This document shows positions 27,199 to 35,739 of a stretch of DNA of 64,000 nt, piece by piece (position 1 is the stretch's first letter; each line of letters opens with the position of its first letter). Below the pieces are notes generated by a model, which had not been told where the DNA came from, did no database searches, and saw only the letters and a list, made by a program, of their open reading frames with translations. The DNA comes from Paenibacillus yonginensis (GTDB lineage Bacteria; Bacillota; Bacilli; Paenibacillales; Paenibacillaceae): positions 2,051,501 through 2,115,500 of the forward strand of contig NZ_CP014167.1 in assembly GCF_001685395.1 (NCBI RefSeq), written 5' to 3'. Both the position numbers and the translations under genes were made by a program.

Positions 27199-28062
27199 AT
27201 GTCCAATACACCCTTATCTTCAGCTTCTCAGGCTATCGTCTTCTACGGCGCCGGCTCCATGGCCGAAGCGATCGCCCGCGGACTGATTGCCTCATCGGCA
27301 GCCAAATCCGAGCAAATCGCCATGTTCAACCGCAGCAATACAGAACGCCTGAAGCAGCTGGAGGCCAACTACGGGGTTGTTACCGCTGCAGACGCGGAAA
27401 CCCAGAATGAACTGCTCTCCAAAGCCGAAATCATCGTGCTTGCGATGAAACCCAAAGATGCAGGGGCCGCCATTCGGCGTTTGACTCCGCTCATTCAGGG
27501 TAATCAATTAATCGTATCCATAATCGCCGGCTTGTCGATTCCAACCATTCAAAGCCTGCTGGGCGATAAACTGCCGGTCGCCCGAACCATGCCAAACACA
27601 TCCAGTACAATCGGACTGGGCGCTACCGGCATCTCCTTCTCGGAGGAAGTGACGCCTGAGCTGCGCTCGCGTACACTGTCCATCTTTGAAGCTGTAGGCA
27701 TGGTAAGCGTCATTCCGGAAGCACAAATGGAAATTTTGACCGGCGTATCCGGAAGTGGACCGGCGTATGTGTATTACATGATGGAAGCGATGATTGCCGC
27801 CGGCATTGAAGGCGGACTTTCGCCCGAGCAGGCCCGCGAGCTGACCGTGCAAACCGTGCTTGGCGCAGCGTCCATGATGAAGCAGACCGGCGAGAAACCG
27901 GCAGATTTGAGAAAAGCCATTACGTCCCCGAACGGTTCTACCCAGGCAGCTCTGGAAGTGCTGGACCAATATCGGTTTACCGAAGCTGTCAAATCAGCCG
28001 TCCACCGCTCGGCCTCCAGATCCCAGGAAATGGGCGCCGCCATTGAAGCTGAACTGGCTTAA
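27199..28062 (+). CDS. proC: Pyrroline-5-carboxylate reductase
   Basis: Final step of proline synthesis. A 287-residue protein with an N-terminal NADPH-binding Rossmann motif (FYGAGSMAEAIARGL, about 15-29), MKPKD, MPNTSSTIG, and the C-terminal dimer domain with GVSGSGPAYVYYMMEAM and SPNGSTQAALE. A strong AGGAGG precedes the ATG. It is the last gene of proBAC and ends at the two-way terminator shared with gcvH. With proB and proA it gives a full glutamate-to-proline route under one T-box. Confidence 0.96.
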   Translation: MSNTPLSSASQAIVFYGAGSMAEAIARGLIASSAAKSEQIAMFNRSNTERLKQLEANYGVVTAADAETQNELLSKAEIIVLAMKPKDAGAAIRRLTPLIQGNQLIVSIIAGLSIPTIQSLLGDKLPVARTMPNTSSTIGLGATGISFSEEVTPELRSRTLSIFEAVGMVSVIPEAQMEILTGVSGSGPAYVYYMMEAMIAAGIEGGLSPEQARELTVQTVLGAASMMKQTGEKPADLRKAITSPNGSTQAALEVLDQYRFTEAVKSAVHRSASRSQEMGAAIEAELA

Positions 28063-28122
28063 AAGTACAGCCCGACGCAAGGCGTGTAAACAACTTCAAG
28101 CGCTTTACGTCCCACAAACACT

Positions 28123-28163
28123 AAGAGCCCTTCCGGAGCGCAATGCGCTTCAGAAGGGCTCTT
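28123..28163. terminator. Two-way terminator between proC and gcvH
   Basis: An 11-bp stem (AAGAGCCCTTC with GAAGGGCTCTT) and an inner GCGC arm lie between two genes that face each other. T-rich sequence follows on the plus strand; on the minus strand TTAGTG follows, so it works best for proC. Confidence 0.7.
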
Positions 28164-28193
28164 TGACATTTTTATCATCCAAAAGTTAATGAT

Positions 28194-28586
28194 TTATTCG
28201 TCGATATGTTTGCCGTAAGCTTCAGCGTTCATCAGTTTGGCGAAAGCTTCGTCCGGAGAAGCGGACAATTTGATCTTGACCATCCAGCCGCTGCCGAAAG
28301 GTGCTTCGTTCACGCGTTCAGGAGCGTTCGTCAGCTCTTCATTCACTTCTACAATCGTGCCGCTGACCGGAGAGAACAAATCAGATACGGTCTTAACGGA
28401 TTCGATCGTTCCGATGCCGTCTTCGGCTCCAACCTCGGTGCCTGTCTCCGGCAGTTCAACAAACACGATGTCGCCCAGGCGATCCTGTGCAAAATCCGTG
28501 ATGCCGACAAGCACGGTGCCATCTCCCATATCTTGTACCCATTCGTGTTCTTCGCTGTACCAAAGTCCTTGTTTAATTTCGCTCAT
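28194..28586 (-). CDS. gcvH: Glycine cleavage system H protein
   Basis: A 130-residue lipoyl carrier that shuttles the aminomethyl group between the P, T and L proteins. The lipoylated Lys is K65 in ESVKTVSD; EEHEWV and the C-terminal GSGWMVKIK are family landmarks. A ribosome binding site (GGAGCGGAAG) precedes the ATG. It is transcribed away from gcvT-gcvPA-gcvPB and therefore lies outside the glycine riboswitch; no second riboswitch is visible in its own 5' side (28587-28740). This matches the Bacillus habit of keeping gcvH apart, though here it is adjacent. Confidence 0.96.
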   Translation of the reverse strand: MSEIKQGLWYSEEHEWVQDMGDGTVLVGITDFAQDRLGDIVFVELPETGTEVGAEDGIGTIESVKTVSDLFSPVSGTIVEVNEELTNAPERVNEAPFGSGWMVKIKLSASPDEAFAKLMNAEAYGKHIDE

Positions 28587-28817
28587 CGCTATTCTTCCGC
28601 TCCAATCTCGTGAACTTATTTTGATTCCAGACTGTCATCATCCAAGTGCGGTCTTGTTCCGTCCCGACCTCGGCAGGGATTTACAAGTCTAGGTTATTCA
28701 TTTCGCTAGCAAAAGTCAATATAGCTGGCATTTTCTATTTTTCCTGTTTATAACGGCATGAGAACGCTGTATTCCAGGGTTTGTCCCCCATAATCCGAAA
28801 ATTAAAACATAATTTTG

Positions 28818-28846
28818 TTGACATCCTTCGGGTTTACCCGTTTAAA
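28818..28846 (+). promoter_or_regulatory. Promoter of the gcvT-gcvPA-gcvPB operon
   Basis: TTGACA and TTTAAA are separated by 17 bp, about 12 bases before the first glycine aptamer. Confidence 0.65.
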
Positions 28847-28857
28847 TGAGAGTATGA

Positions 28858-29162
28858 AGAGCGGGTGAACGTAAAGGGAGAGATTGCCGTTTTCTAGCGA
28901 AAGCGGCAACGCCGAAGGAGCAAACTCCTGCCATTAGCTGGAGTGAATCTCTCAGGCAAAAGGACTTTTACCGGACGCATCTCTGGAGAGCATTCGGCAG
29001 CGCAAGCCGCCGGGTCACCCAAGGGGAAACCTGAACAGCGCGGAGGTTATCAGGACATCCGCGGCGCAAGGGACACTCTCAGGTACCAAGGACAGAGGCT
29101 TCAAGAAACCGTAACTGCGGGATTTCCGCGGGACAGACGGGTTCTTGGCCCTGTCCTTTTTT
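28858..29162 (+). ncRNA. Tandem glycine riboswitch
   Basis: Two glycine aptamers in series. Aptamer 1 (about 28858-28985) has the conserved GGGAGAGA near 28876, GCCGAAGGAGCAA and the closing TCTCAGGCAAAAGGAC. Aptamer 2 (about 28990-29095) has GCCGCCGGGTCACCC and TCTCAGGTACCAAGGACAGAGG. A terminator follows (GGACAG 29131-29136 with CTGTCC 29151-29156, then six T). The known behaviour of this class is glycine-dependent read-through that switches on the glycine cleavage genes. Aptamer boundaries are by eye. Confidence 0.93.
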
Positions 29163-29194
29163 GTGCTTTGATCAAACACTTACGAGGTGAAAAA

Positions 29195-30313
29195 ATGTCA
29201 GAATTGTTGAGAACGCCGCTATTTCCTTGTTATGCCGATTATCCTGGCGCAAGATGTATCGATTTCGGCGGCTGGGAGCTGCCTGTCCAATTTGAAGGCA
29301 TTCAGAAGGAACATGATGCCGTGCGCCATCAGGCCGGTTTGTTCGACGTGTCCCATATGGGCGAATTTCTGGTGGAAGGCGAAGGCTCGCTTCCCTTCCT
29401 GCAAAACATGCTCACCAACGATGTCTCGGCCCTGCAGCCAGGCGCAGCCCAATATACGCTGATGTGTTATCCGACCGGCGGCGTCGTAGATGATCTTCTC
29501 GTGTATTGTCTTTCGGAAAATCATTACATGCTGGTCGTAAATGCCTCCAATATCCGCAAGGATTGGGAATGGCTGCGGGACCACCAGCCTGAAGACGTCC
29601 AAATGACTGACATTTCCTCTACAACAGCGCTGATCGCTCTGCAAGGGCCTTTAGCCGAACAAATTTTGACCGAAGCCGGCATTGCGGCGGCTGCCGGGTT
29701 GTCCTCTTTTACATTTGCCGCTGAGGTTGAACTGTTTGGCGCCAAAGCGATTCTCTCCCGCACCGGTTATACCGGAGAAGACGGTTTTGAAATTTATGCG
29801 CCGGCCGAACAAGCCCCGGCCATCTGGAAAGGGCTGCTGGCGGCGGGAGCGCCACAGGGTCTTGTACCTGCTGGACTGGGCGCCCGCGATACGCTGCGCT
29901 TCGAAGCCAAGCTGCCTCTGTACGGACAGGAGCTGTCCGCTACGATTTCGCCGCTGGAAGCCGGCGTAGGTTTTTTCGTGAAATGGGACAAAGGCGATTT
30001 TATCGGGCGCAGCGCTTTGGAAGCGCAAAAGGCCGCCGGGCTGCCGCGCAAGCTGGTCGGCATCGAGATGATCGACCGCGGGATTCCGCGTTCCCACTAT
30101 CCGGTTTATGGAGACGGCGTGAAGATCGGGGAAGTCACCACAGGTACCCAATCGCCTTCTTTGAAACGCAATTTGGGGCTCGCGCTGGTGGACAGCGGGT
30201 ACGCCGCCATCGGCACCGTCGTCGAAGTCGAGATTCGCGGCAGAAAGCTGAAAGCCGAAGTCGTGAAAGCTCCATTTTACAAAAAAAACCGCAAAGCCTG
30301 CCAAAGGAGCTGA
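29195..30313 (+). CDS. gcvT: Glycine cleavage system T protein (aminomethyltransferase)
   Basis: A 372-residue tetrahydrofolate-dependent enzyme that takes the aminomethyl group from GcvH and releases ammonia and methylene-THF. The N-terminus reads TPLFPCYADYPGARCIDFGGWELPVQF-like family sequence, with FDVSHMGEF, LTNDVSAL and the C-terminal RSHYPVY segment. The ATG is 5 bases after GAGGTGA; the frame is open for 84 codons further upstream but that is the riboswitch. It is the first gene of the operon, 7 bp before gcvPA. Confidence 0.96.
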   Translation: MSELLRTPLFPCYADYPGARCIDFGGWELPVQFEGIQKEHDAVRHQAGLFDVSHMGEFLVEGEGSLPFLQNMLTNDVSALQPGAAQYTLMCYPTGGVVDDLLVYCLSENHYMLVVNASNIRKDWEWLRDHQPEDVQMTDISSTTALIALQGPLAEQILTEAGIAAAAGLSSFTFAAEVELFGAKAILSRTGYTGEDGFEIYAPAEQAPAIWKGLLAAGAPQGLVPAGLGARDTLRFEAKLPLYGQELSATISPLEAGVGFFVKWDKGDFIGRSALEAQKAAGLPRKLVGIEMIDRGIPRSHYPVYGDGVKIGEVTTGTQSPSLKRNLGLALVDSGYAAIGTVVEVEIRGRKLKAEVVKAPFYKKNRKACQRS

Positions 30314-30320
30314 ATAATCC

Positions 30321-31673
30321 ATGAAACACCGTTATCTGCCGATTACTGAAGACAACAAAAAAGAAATGCTGGCCACGATCGGCGTAGAATCCGTGGAAGA
30401 TCTGTTCGCCGACATTCCTGCCAGCATTCGCTTCAATGGCGAGCTGCCGGTATCCTCCCGTCTGGATGAATACGCCCTGACCCGCCATATGGGCGCGCTG
30501 GCCGGCAAAAACGCCGACAGCGACCGTTACGTCAGTTTCCTTGGCGCAGGCATTTACGATCATCACGTACCTTCCGTCATTAATCACGTCGTTTCCCGTT
30601 CGGAATTTTATACGGCTTATACGCCTTACCAGCCGGAGATCAGCCAAGGCGAGCTGCAGGCTATTTTTGAATTCCAGTCTTACATTTGCGAATTGACCGG
30701 CATGGCTGTTGCCAATGCCAGTATGTACGACGGGGCAACCGCGCTCGCGGAAGCTGCGAACCTTGCAGCGGGCGCGACCCGCCGCAAGAGGATTGTCGTC
30801 TCCCGTGCCGTCCATCCGGAAGCGCGCGGTGTCCTTGACACTTACGCTCACGGCCTCAATCTGGAAGTCGTCGAAGTCGGCACCTTGGGCGGCGTAACCG
30901 ATGCCGAAGCGCTGGCCCAGGCGGTAACGCCGGATACGGCGGCCGTCATCGTGCAGAGCCCGAACTTCTTCGGGGCTGTGGAAGACGTGCAGGCGTTTGG
31001 CGAGCTGGCCCATGCCAGCAAAGCGCTGCTGATCGTCAGCACCAACCCGCTGGCGCTCGGACTGATCGAAGCGCCGGGCCGACAAGGCGCCGATATCGTG
31101 ATCGGGGACGCTCAGCCGCTTGGCATTTCCGGCTCCTACGGCGGCCCAACATGCGGATTTTTTGCCGTATCCGAAGCGCATATGCGCCGGATGCCGGGCC
31201 GGATCGTCGGCCAGACGACCGACCGGAACGGCAAACGTGGTTTCGTGCTGACGCTGCAAGCGCGCGAGCAGCACATCCGCCGCGAGAAAGCAACATCCAA
31301 CATCTGCTCCAACCAGGCGCTGCTGGCGCTGTGCGCTTCCGTTTATCTGTCGCTCGTGGGCAGACAGGGGCTTAAGGAGGTTTCCCACCTCAACCTGCAA
31401 AAAAGCCATTATGCCAAACAAAAACTGGCTGCCATAAAGGGGGTATCCATCCCCTTCCCTTCGCCGACCTTTAATGAATTCGTCATCCAGCTGCCGGAAG
31501 GTACAGACATGGCCGCTTTGCAAAGCAAACTGCTGGCCGAAGGTTATATTGGCGGTTATGACCTCGGCAAAACGTATCCGGAACTCGCAGGCCATATGCT
31601 GATTGCTGTTACGGAACGCCGCAGCAAAGAAGAAATCGACCGGTTTTCGGTTATTTTGGAGGGATCCCTATGA
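30321..31673 (+). CDS. gcvPA: Glycine dehydrogenase (decarboxylating) subunit 1
   Basis: A 450-residue alpha half of the split P protein found in Firmicutes. With GcvPB it decarboxylates glycine and loads the aminomethyl group on the GcvH lipoyl arm. [38 protein letters not shown] and GGPTCGFFA are typical. The half-length and a directly overlapping gcvPB (ATGA overlap) show the split form. It lacks the PLP lysine, which is in subunit 2. Confidence 0.96.
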   Translation: MKHRYLPITEDNKKEMLATIGVESVEDLFADIPASIRFNGELPVSSRLDEYALTRHMGALAGKNADSDRYVSFLGAGIYDHHVPSVINHVVSRSEFYTAYTPYQPEISQGELQAIFEFQSYICELTGMAVANASMYDGATALAEAANLAAGATRRKRIVVSRAVHPEARGVLDTYAHGLNLEVVEVGTLGGVTDAEALAQAVTPDTAAVIVQSPNFFGAVEDVQAFGELAHASKALLIVSTNPLALGLIEAPGRQGADIVIGDAQPLGISGSYGGPTCGFFAVSEAHMRRMPGRIVGQTTDRNGKRGFVLTLQAREQHIRREKATSNICSNQALLALCASVYLSLVGRQGLKEVSHLNLQKSHYAKQKLAAIKGVSIPFPSPTFNEFVIQLPEGTDMAALQSKLLAEGYIGGYDLGKTYPELAGHMLIAVTERRSKEEIDRFSVILEGSL

Positions 31674-33148
31674 GCGTAAGCACCAAAGACTTGAAAGATA
31701 AAGCGCTGATCTTTGAACTGAGCACCCCGGGCCGTGTTGCTTATTCCCTGCCGGAAATCGACGTACCGGTCCAGCCTGTGGAAGAGCTGATTCCGGCGCA
31801 ATTCCTGCGCAAGGAAGAAGCCGCTTTGCCTGAGGTTTACGAAGTGGACGTGATTCGCCACTATACGGAATTGTCCCGGCGCAACTTCGGGGTAGACAAT
31901 GGTTTCTATCCGCTGGGCTCCTGCACGATGAAATACAATCCGAAAATCAACGAAGACGTGGCCCGTTACGCCGGCTTTGCCAAAATCCACCCTTACCAGC
32001 CGGAAGAAAGCGTACAGGGCGCGCTTGAGCTGATGCACACGCTGCAAAACGACCTGGCCGGACTGACCGGCATGGACGCGGTTACGCTGCAGCCTGCGGC
32101 CGGCGCCCATGGCGAATGGACCGGGCTGATGATGATCCGCGCTTACCATGAGGAACGCGGCGAGCACAACCGCGTCAAGGTGATCGTGCCGGACTCCTCG
32201 CACGGCACCAACCCGGCCAGCGCTTCCGTTGCCGGCTTCCAGACCGTCACGATTCCTTCCAAAGCAAACGGCCTGGTGGATCTGGATGCCCTGCGGGGAG
32301 CAGTTGGCGAAGATACGGCCGCTTTGATGCTGACGAATCCGAACACGCTTGGCTTGTTCGAAGAGCAGATCGTGGAAATCGCCGAAATCGTGCATGAAGC
32401 GGGCGGCCTGGTCTATTATGACGGCGCCAACTCCAACGCCATTATGGGCATCACCCGCCCTGGCGACATGGGCTTTGACGTTGTGCACTTGAACCTGCAC
32501 AAAACGATGAGCACCCCTCACGGCGGCGGAGGCCCCGGCGCGGGTCCGGTCGGCGTGAAAAACATCCTGCTCCCTTACCTGCCAGGACCTATTGTCGTGA
32601 AAAACGAAGACGGCTCTTTCGCTTTCAGCGAAAAGCAGGACCGCTCGATTGGCCGCGTAAAAGCCTATTACGGCAACTTCGGCATTCTCGTCCGTGCTTA
32701 CGCCTACATCCGTACTTACGGCCCGGAAGGTCTGCGCACCGTATCCGAACATGCCGTGCTGAACGCTAACTATATGCGGGCCAGATTGGCGCCTTATTTC
32801 GAAATGCCGTATGACCGGATCTGCAAACACGAATTCGTCATGTCCGGCAGCGGTCTTAAGCCATACGGCATCCATACGCTTGACGTTGCCAAACGACTGC
32901 TCGATTTCGGTTATCATCCGCCTACCATCTACTTCCCGCTGAATGTAGAAGAATGCATCATGATCGAGCCGACGGAAACCGAAAGCAAAGAAACGCTTGA
33001 CGATTTCATCGACACGATGATCCAAATCGCCCAGGAGGCGAAAGAAAATCCCGAGCTGCTGCTGAATGCGCCTTATACCACGCCGGTAACCCGGCTGGAC
33101 GAAACCGGCGCAGCCCGCAAGCCGGTTCTGAACTGCGCCTGCAGTTAA
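31670..33148 (+). CDS. gcvPB: Glycine dehydrogenase (decarboxylating) subunit 2
   Basis: A 492-residue PLP-bearing half of the P protein. The PLP lysine lies in [32 protein letters not shown] and [11 protein letters not shown] are landmarks. It overlaps gcvPA by 4 bp, indicating translational coupling, and a strong terminator follows. GcvL, the fourth component, is not in the window and is presumably the shared dihydrolipoyl dehydrogenase elsewhere. Confidence 0.96.
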   Translation: MSVSTKDLKDKALIFELSTPGRVAYSLPEIDVPVQPVEELIPAQFLRKEEAALPEVYEVDVIRHYTELSRRNFGVDNGFYPLGSCTMKYNPKINEDVARYAGFAKIHPYQPEESVQGALELMHTLQNDLAGLTGMDAVTLQPAAGAHGEWTGLMMIRAYHEERGEHNRVKVIVPDSSHGTNPASASVAGFQTVTIPSKANGLVDLDALRGAVGEDTAALMLTNPNTLGLFEEQIVEIAEIVHEAGGLVYYDGANSNAIMGITRPGDMGFDVVHLNLHKTMSTPHGGGGPGAGPVGVKNILLPYLPGPIVVKNEDGSFAFSEKQDRSIGRVKAYYGNFGILVRAYAYIRTYGPEGLRTVSEHAVLNANYMRARLAPYFEMPYDRICKHEFVMSGSGLKPYGIHTLDVAKRLLDFGYHPPTIYFPLNVEECIMIEPTETESKETLDDFIDTMIQIAQEAKENPELLLNAPYTTPVTRLDETGAARKPVLNCACS

Positions 33149-33157
33149 GGAAAATCA

Positions 33158-33213
33158 AACAGCCCCCGCCTGGCCAGGTTATGCCTGAGCCAAACGGGGG
33201 CTGTTCTTTTTTT
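33158..33213 (+). terminator. Intrinsic terminator of the gcv operon
   Basis: An 11-bp stem (33158-33168 with 33195-33205) is followed by CTTTTTTT. It starts 10 bases after the gcvPB stop. Confidence 0.9.
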
Positions 33214-33227
33214 AAAGCCAAGAAAAG

Positions 33228-34349
33228 CTAAGTTTGCTCCGTGGGCGCCTTCCGCCCGCTGTAATACTTGTAAAACAGCCGGAACAGCGGCGGTACGGCC
33301 AGGAAGATAAAGAAGGTCCGGAACAGCTGGTACCCGGCCACCACCGAAAGCTCAGCGTTAATTTCGTGGGCCATGATGCTCATTTGGTCCATGCCGCCAG
33401 GCGCCATGCTGAGCAGCGACGTTGCCAGCGAAAGCGACTCCGTCCATTTCAGGATCAAAGCAAATACAAAAGCTCCAACAATCAGCAGTACGCCGCTCAG
33501 CAGGGCGCAGCCAAAGACTTTGATCTTGTTCTGCAGCGCACCCGGTTTCAGCATCAGGCCAACGTTGGCGCCGATCACCAGCTGGGCGGCATTCACCAGC
33601 TCGGTTGGCAAAGTGGGTCCGGATTGCCAAATGGCCTGAAAAACGGCTGTCGCAATCGCCGGTCCCAGCAGGAAGGCCGTCGGGAATTTGATCCGGTTCG
33701 CAAGCAGTCCAAATACCGCTGCTACAGCTAAGAAAACCAGCAGCTGCCAGGTTATGCCAGGAGCATAGGACACCGCTTCCGAGGCGGCTTGAGCCGCTTC
33801 GGCCTGCCCGCTCGCCGAATGCTGATAACCGAACAGTGGACTGAAAATGAATAGCGGCACCAAAATAATAATCATCATCAGCCGAATAACCTGATAAAAG
33901 GTGACTATTGTGATGTCGGCCCCTTTGGTTTCTTCAGCCAGCATAATGACCTGGGTCAATCCCCCGGGGATGCTCCCCATGAGCAGGGTAATAAAATCGA
34001 TGCCCGACAGCTTGGAGATAATAAACGCAAATCCCATGCACATGAGCAGCAGCAAAATGGTCATCGCCGCCATCGATGGAAGCTGGTGAGACATCGACTT
34101 CAAAGCGGTCCCGGTCATGGACAGGCCAATGGTATAACCTACGAGGACCATGCCGCCATTCCGGGTTTTATTGGACCAGGCATATTTATTTTTAAATAAC
34201 AGCGATCCAATCAGCACAAAAATCATCGGCCCAAGCAGCCAAGGAATCGGCAGACCGGCCCATTGAAACAAAAATCCTCCCAGAAGCGCCGTAACCAAGG
34301 TCAGCAGCTGGCCTGGCAGCCTCCAGGATTGGAATCGGGTTGTATTCAC
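33228..34349 (-). CDS. AbrB-family membrane protein (PF05145 type)
   Basis: A 373-residue integral membrane protein with about 10 hydrophobic helices in two internally similar halves, each with a pattern like GANVGLMLKPGAL or PGGMDQM/PGGLTQ (SIPGGLTQVIMLAEE and MAPGGMDQMSIMAHE). This duplication and the two PGG motifs are the hallmark of the AbrB membrane family (sometimes labelled ammonia monooxygenase), which is unrelated to the AbrB transcription factor. The function is unknown; it may be a transporter. I chose GTG at 34349 because AAGGAG lies 7 bases upstream; a TTG seven codons earlier is also open. It is read in the same direction as the UPF0173 gene upstream (42 bp apart), so co-transcription is possible. 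Confidence 0.85.
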   Translation of the reverse strand: MNTTRFQSWRLPGQLLTLVTALLGGFLFQWAGLPIPWLLGPMIFVLIGSLLFKNKYAWSNKTRNGGMVLVGYTIGLSMTGTALKSMSHQLPSMAAMTILLLLMCMGFAFIISKLSGIDFITLLMGSIPGGLTQVIMLAEETKGADITIVTFYQVIRLMMIIILVPLFIFSPLFGYQHSASGQAEAAQAASEAVSYAPGITWQLLVFLAVAAVFGLLANRIKFPTAFLLGPAIATAVFQAIWQSGPTLPTELVNAAQLVIGANVGLMLKPGALQNKIKVFGCALLSGVLLIVGAFVFALILKWTESLSLATSLLSMAPGGMDQMSIMAHEINAELSVVAGYQLFRTFFIFLAVPPLFRLFYKYYSGRKAPTEQT

Positions 34350-34391
34350 GTCTAAACTCCTTTTCGACAAGCAGCATAACTACTCAACGAC

Positions 34392-35036
34392 TTATTTATA
34401 ATCCAGCGTTACAGCTTCCGTTTGCCCCTTCAGATGTTGAGGTTCCACCATCAGCACCTGCTCATGACGGGAAGAACCGATTAATTTTAGAAAAACATCT
34501 GCTTTTTCAAAAAAGAACCTGCCGGCCAGTCCAAGCGCTTTCTTCCGGTAATGCATCGGAATGGCGATAGAGGGCTTAAGCTGCTGAGCGACTTTATAAG
34601 CGCCTTGACCGTCCAGCGTCATTTTGCCTCCAACCGGCACCATCAGCACATCAACCTGCCCAATCGCCTCCGCCTGCTCATCGCTCAGCTGATGCCCCAG
34701 ATCGCCGCAATGCGCAACCCGCATACCATCGATCTCAAACACAAACACGATGTTGTCGCCCCGTTTCGCCCCGCCCACGTTATCGTGAAAAGTTTTGATT
34801 CCTTTGATGCGGATTCCATCGATCTCATAAGACTTGGCTTCGTTAACCAGGATGTATTCACCATCTACAATTTGAACCTGATTATGATCCCGGTGGTTAT
34901 GTGTAACCGCCACTATATCCGCTGTCAGACGCGGCATTTTGTAGCCCAGCATTTTGCCTAACGGATCAATGAGCACCTTCGTCCCTGCCTCGCTTGTGAT
35001 CAAGAAACTCGACTGCCCATACCACCTTATCTTCAT
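34392..35036 (-). CDS. UPF0173-family metal-dependent hydrolase
   Basis: A 214-residue metallo-beta-lactamase-fold hydrolase of the UPF0173 group. The metal motif THNHRDH and later HCGDLGH are visible, with VPVGGKMTLD and IPMHYR near the end. The physiological substrate of this family is not established. I chose MKIRWYGQSS, with GAGGAGGAG upstream. It sits 100 bp after the Rrf2 gene and has a TGTGC-N8-GCACA site in front, the same as Rrf2's own upstream site, so it is the likely Rrf2 target. Confidence 0.9.
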   Translation of the reverse strand: MKIRWYGQSSFLITSEAGTKVLIDPLGKMLGYKMPRLTADIVAVTHNHRDHNQVQIVDGEYILVNEAKSYEIDGIRIKGIKTFHDNVGGAKRGDNIVFVFEIDGMRVAHCGDLGHQLSDEQAEAIGQVDVLMVPVGGKMTLDGQGAYKVAQQLKPSIAIPMHYRKKALGLAGRFFFEKADVFLKLIGSSRHEQVLMVEPQHLKGQTEAVTLDYK

Positions 35037-35092
35037 TCTTTTCTTCTCCTCCTCGTTCAAATGATTCTCTTTAAAAAGCGTTCCGCATAAAT

Positions 35093-35110
35093 TGTGCGCG
35101 AAATTGCACA
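35093..35110. promoter_or_regulatory. Rrf2-type operator before the UPF0173 gene (TGTGC-N8-GCACA)
   Basis: A perfect inverted repeat of 5-bp arms separated by 8 bp, 57 bases before the UPF0173 start. The same arms and spacing recur at 35571-35588 before the Rrf2 gene. Confidence 0.6.
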
Positions 35111-35136
35111 TTTAACTCCTTATCCGGCCCGCCGCT

Positions 35137-35541
35137 TTACTCTTCAAGCAAATCCGCCACCGTGTAGGTCCCGAGCGTCTTCTCTACTACTGTGTTAATA
35201 TCATTCAGGATTCGGCCAAAGACGTTCTGAATCTTGCTGCCTTCCGCTGCATCCTGCAGGGTGTCGAGCATCCCCTGCCATTCGGCTTCATCATCCCGGA
35301 CAGCTTCAAAGACCTCGGAAAGCGGAATTTGTTCCGGACTGCGAAACAGCTTGTAGCCTCCCATCCGTCCCTGCCTGACCTCCAGCAGCTTGCTTTCAGC
35401 CAGCTGGGCCATCACTTTCCGCAGCGCTGTCGGTTCACAACCAAGCACCTCGGCGATTTCTGAGCTGGTCATAAAGCGGTTCTCTTTCGCAAGCAATCTG
35501 AGCGCCTGCAGGCCAAACCCAAGCCGTTTTACCTGCGCCAT
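35137..35541 (-). CDS. Rrf2-family transcriptional regulator
   Basis: A 134-residue winged-helix regulator with the Rrf2 pattern GLQALRLLA, MTSSEIAEVLGCEPTALRKVMAQLAESKLLEVRQGRMGGYKL and a C-terminal dimer helix. It lacks the three clustered Cys that hold an Fe-S cluster in IscR and NsrR; the single Cys is in the recognition helix region (LGCEPT). It therefore belongs to the cluster-less branch, like YwnA- or CymR-type proteins, whose signals vary. An operator-like repeat lies 30 bases upstream and a matching one before the next gene, suggesting autoregulation and control of the UPF0173 hydrolase. Confidence 0.9.
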   Translation of the reverse strand: MAQVKRLGFGLQALRLLAKENRFMTSSEIAEVLGCEPTALRKVMAQLAESKLLEVRQGRMGGYKLFRSPEQIPLSEVFEAVRDDEAEWQGMLDTLQDAAEGSKIQNVFGRILNDINTVVEKTLGTYTVADLLEE

Positions 35542-35570
35542 GCCTTTAACTCCTTTTAACTAAATTAATA

Positions 35571-35588
35571 TGTGCAAATTATAGCACA
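35571..35588. promoter_or_regulatory. Rrf2-type operator before the Rrf2 gene (TGTGC-N8-GCACA)
   Basis: An inverted repeat identical in arms and spacing to 35093-35110, placed 30 bases before the regulator's start in AT-rich sequence that could hold its promoter. Confidence 0.6.
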
Positions 35589-35615
35589 ATTAAAAAGAGC
35601 AATCAATGCCCTTAA

Positions 35616-35651
35616 AAAGGACAACCCCCGGAACAAGCTGCATTCCGAAGG
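35616..35651 (-). terminator. Probable terminator after the MFS gene
   Basis: A 9-bp stem with two G-U pairs (35625-35633 with 35643-35651, 9-base loop) is followed on the minus strand by TTGTCC and five T. It is about 90 bases after the MFS stop, and it is the only candidate terminator for the LacI operon. Confidence 0.5.
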
Positions 35652-35739
35652 ATGTTAGCAAAAATAGTATAGTTAGAAACGGTAGTTTAGAAAGGAATGT
35701 TAGAATAATTGTTTACTAACAAAAGTGGACCGGGTCACA

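Noticed and set aside
30135-33025. Two long minus-strand ORFs opposite gcvPA and gcvPB
   Set aside because: They are antisense shadows; the glycine dehydrogenase motifs are on the plus strand and these translations show no domain.
35137-35541. Fe-S cluster Rrf2 (IscR/NsrR) identity
   Set aside because: The protein has only one Cys, in the helix-turn-helix; the three clustered Cys are missing.
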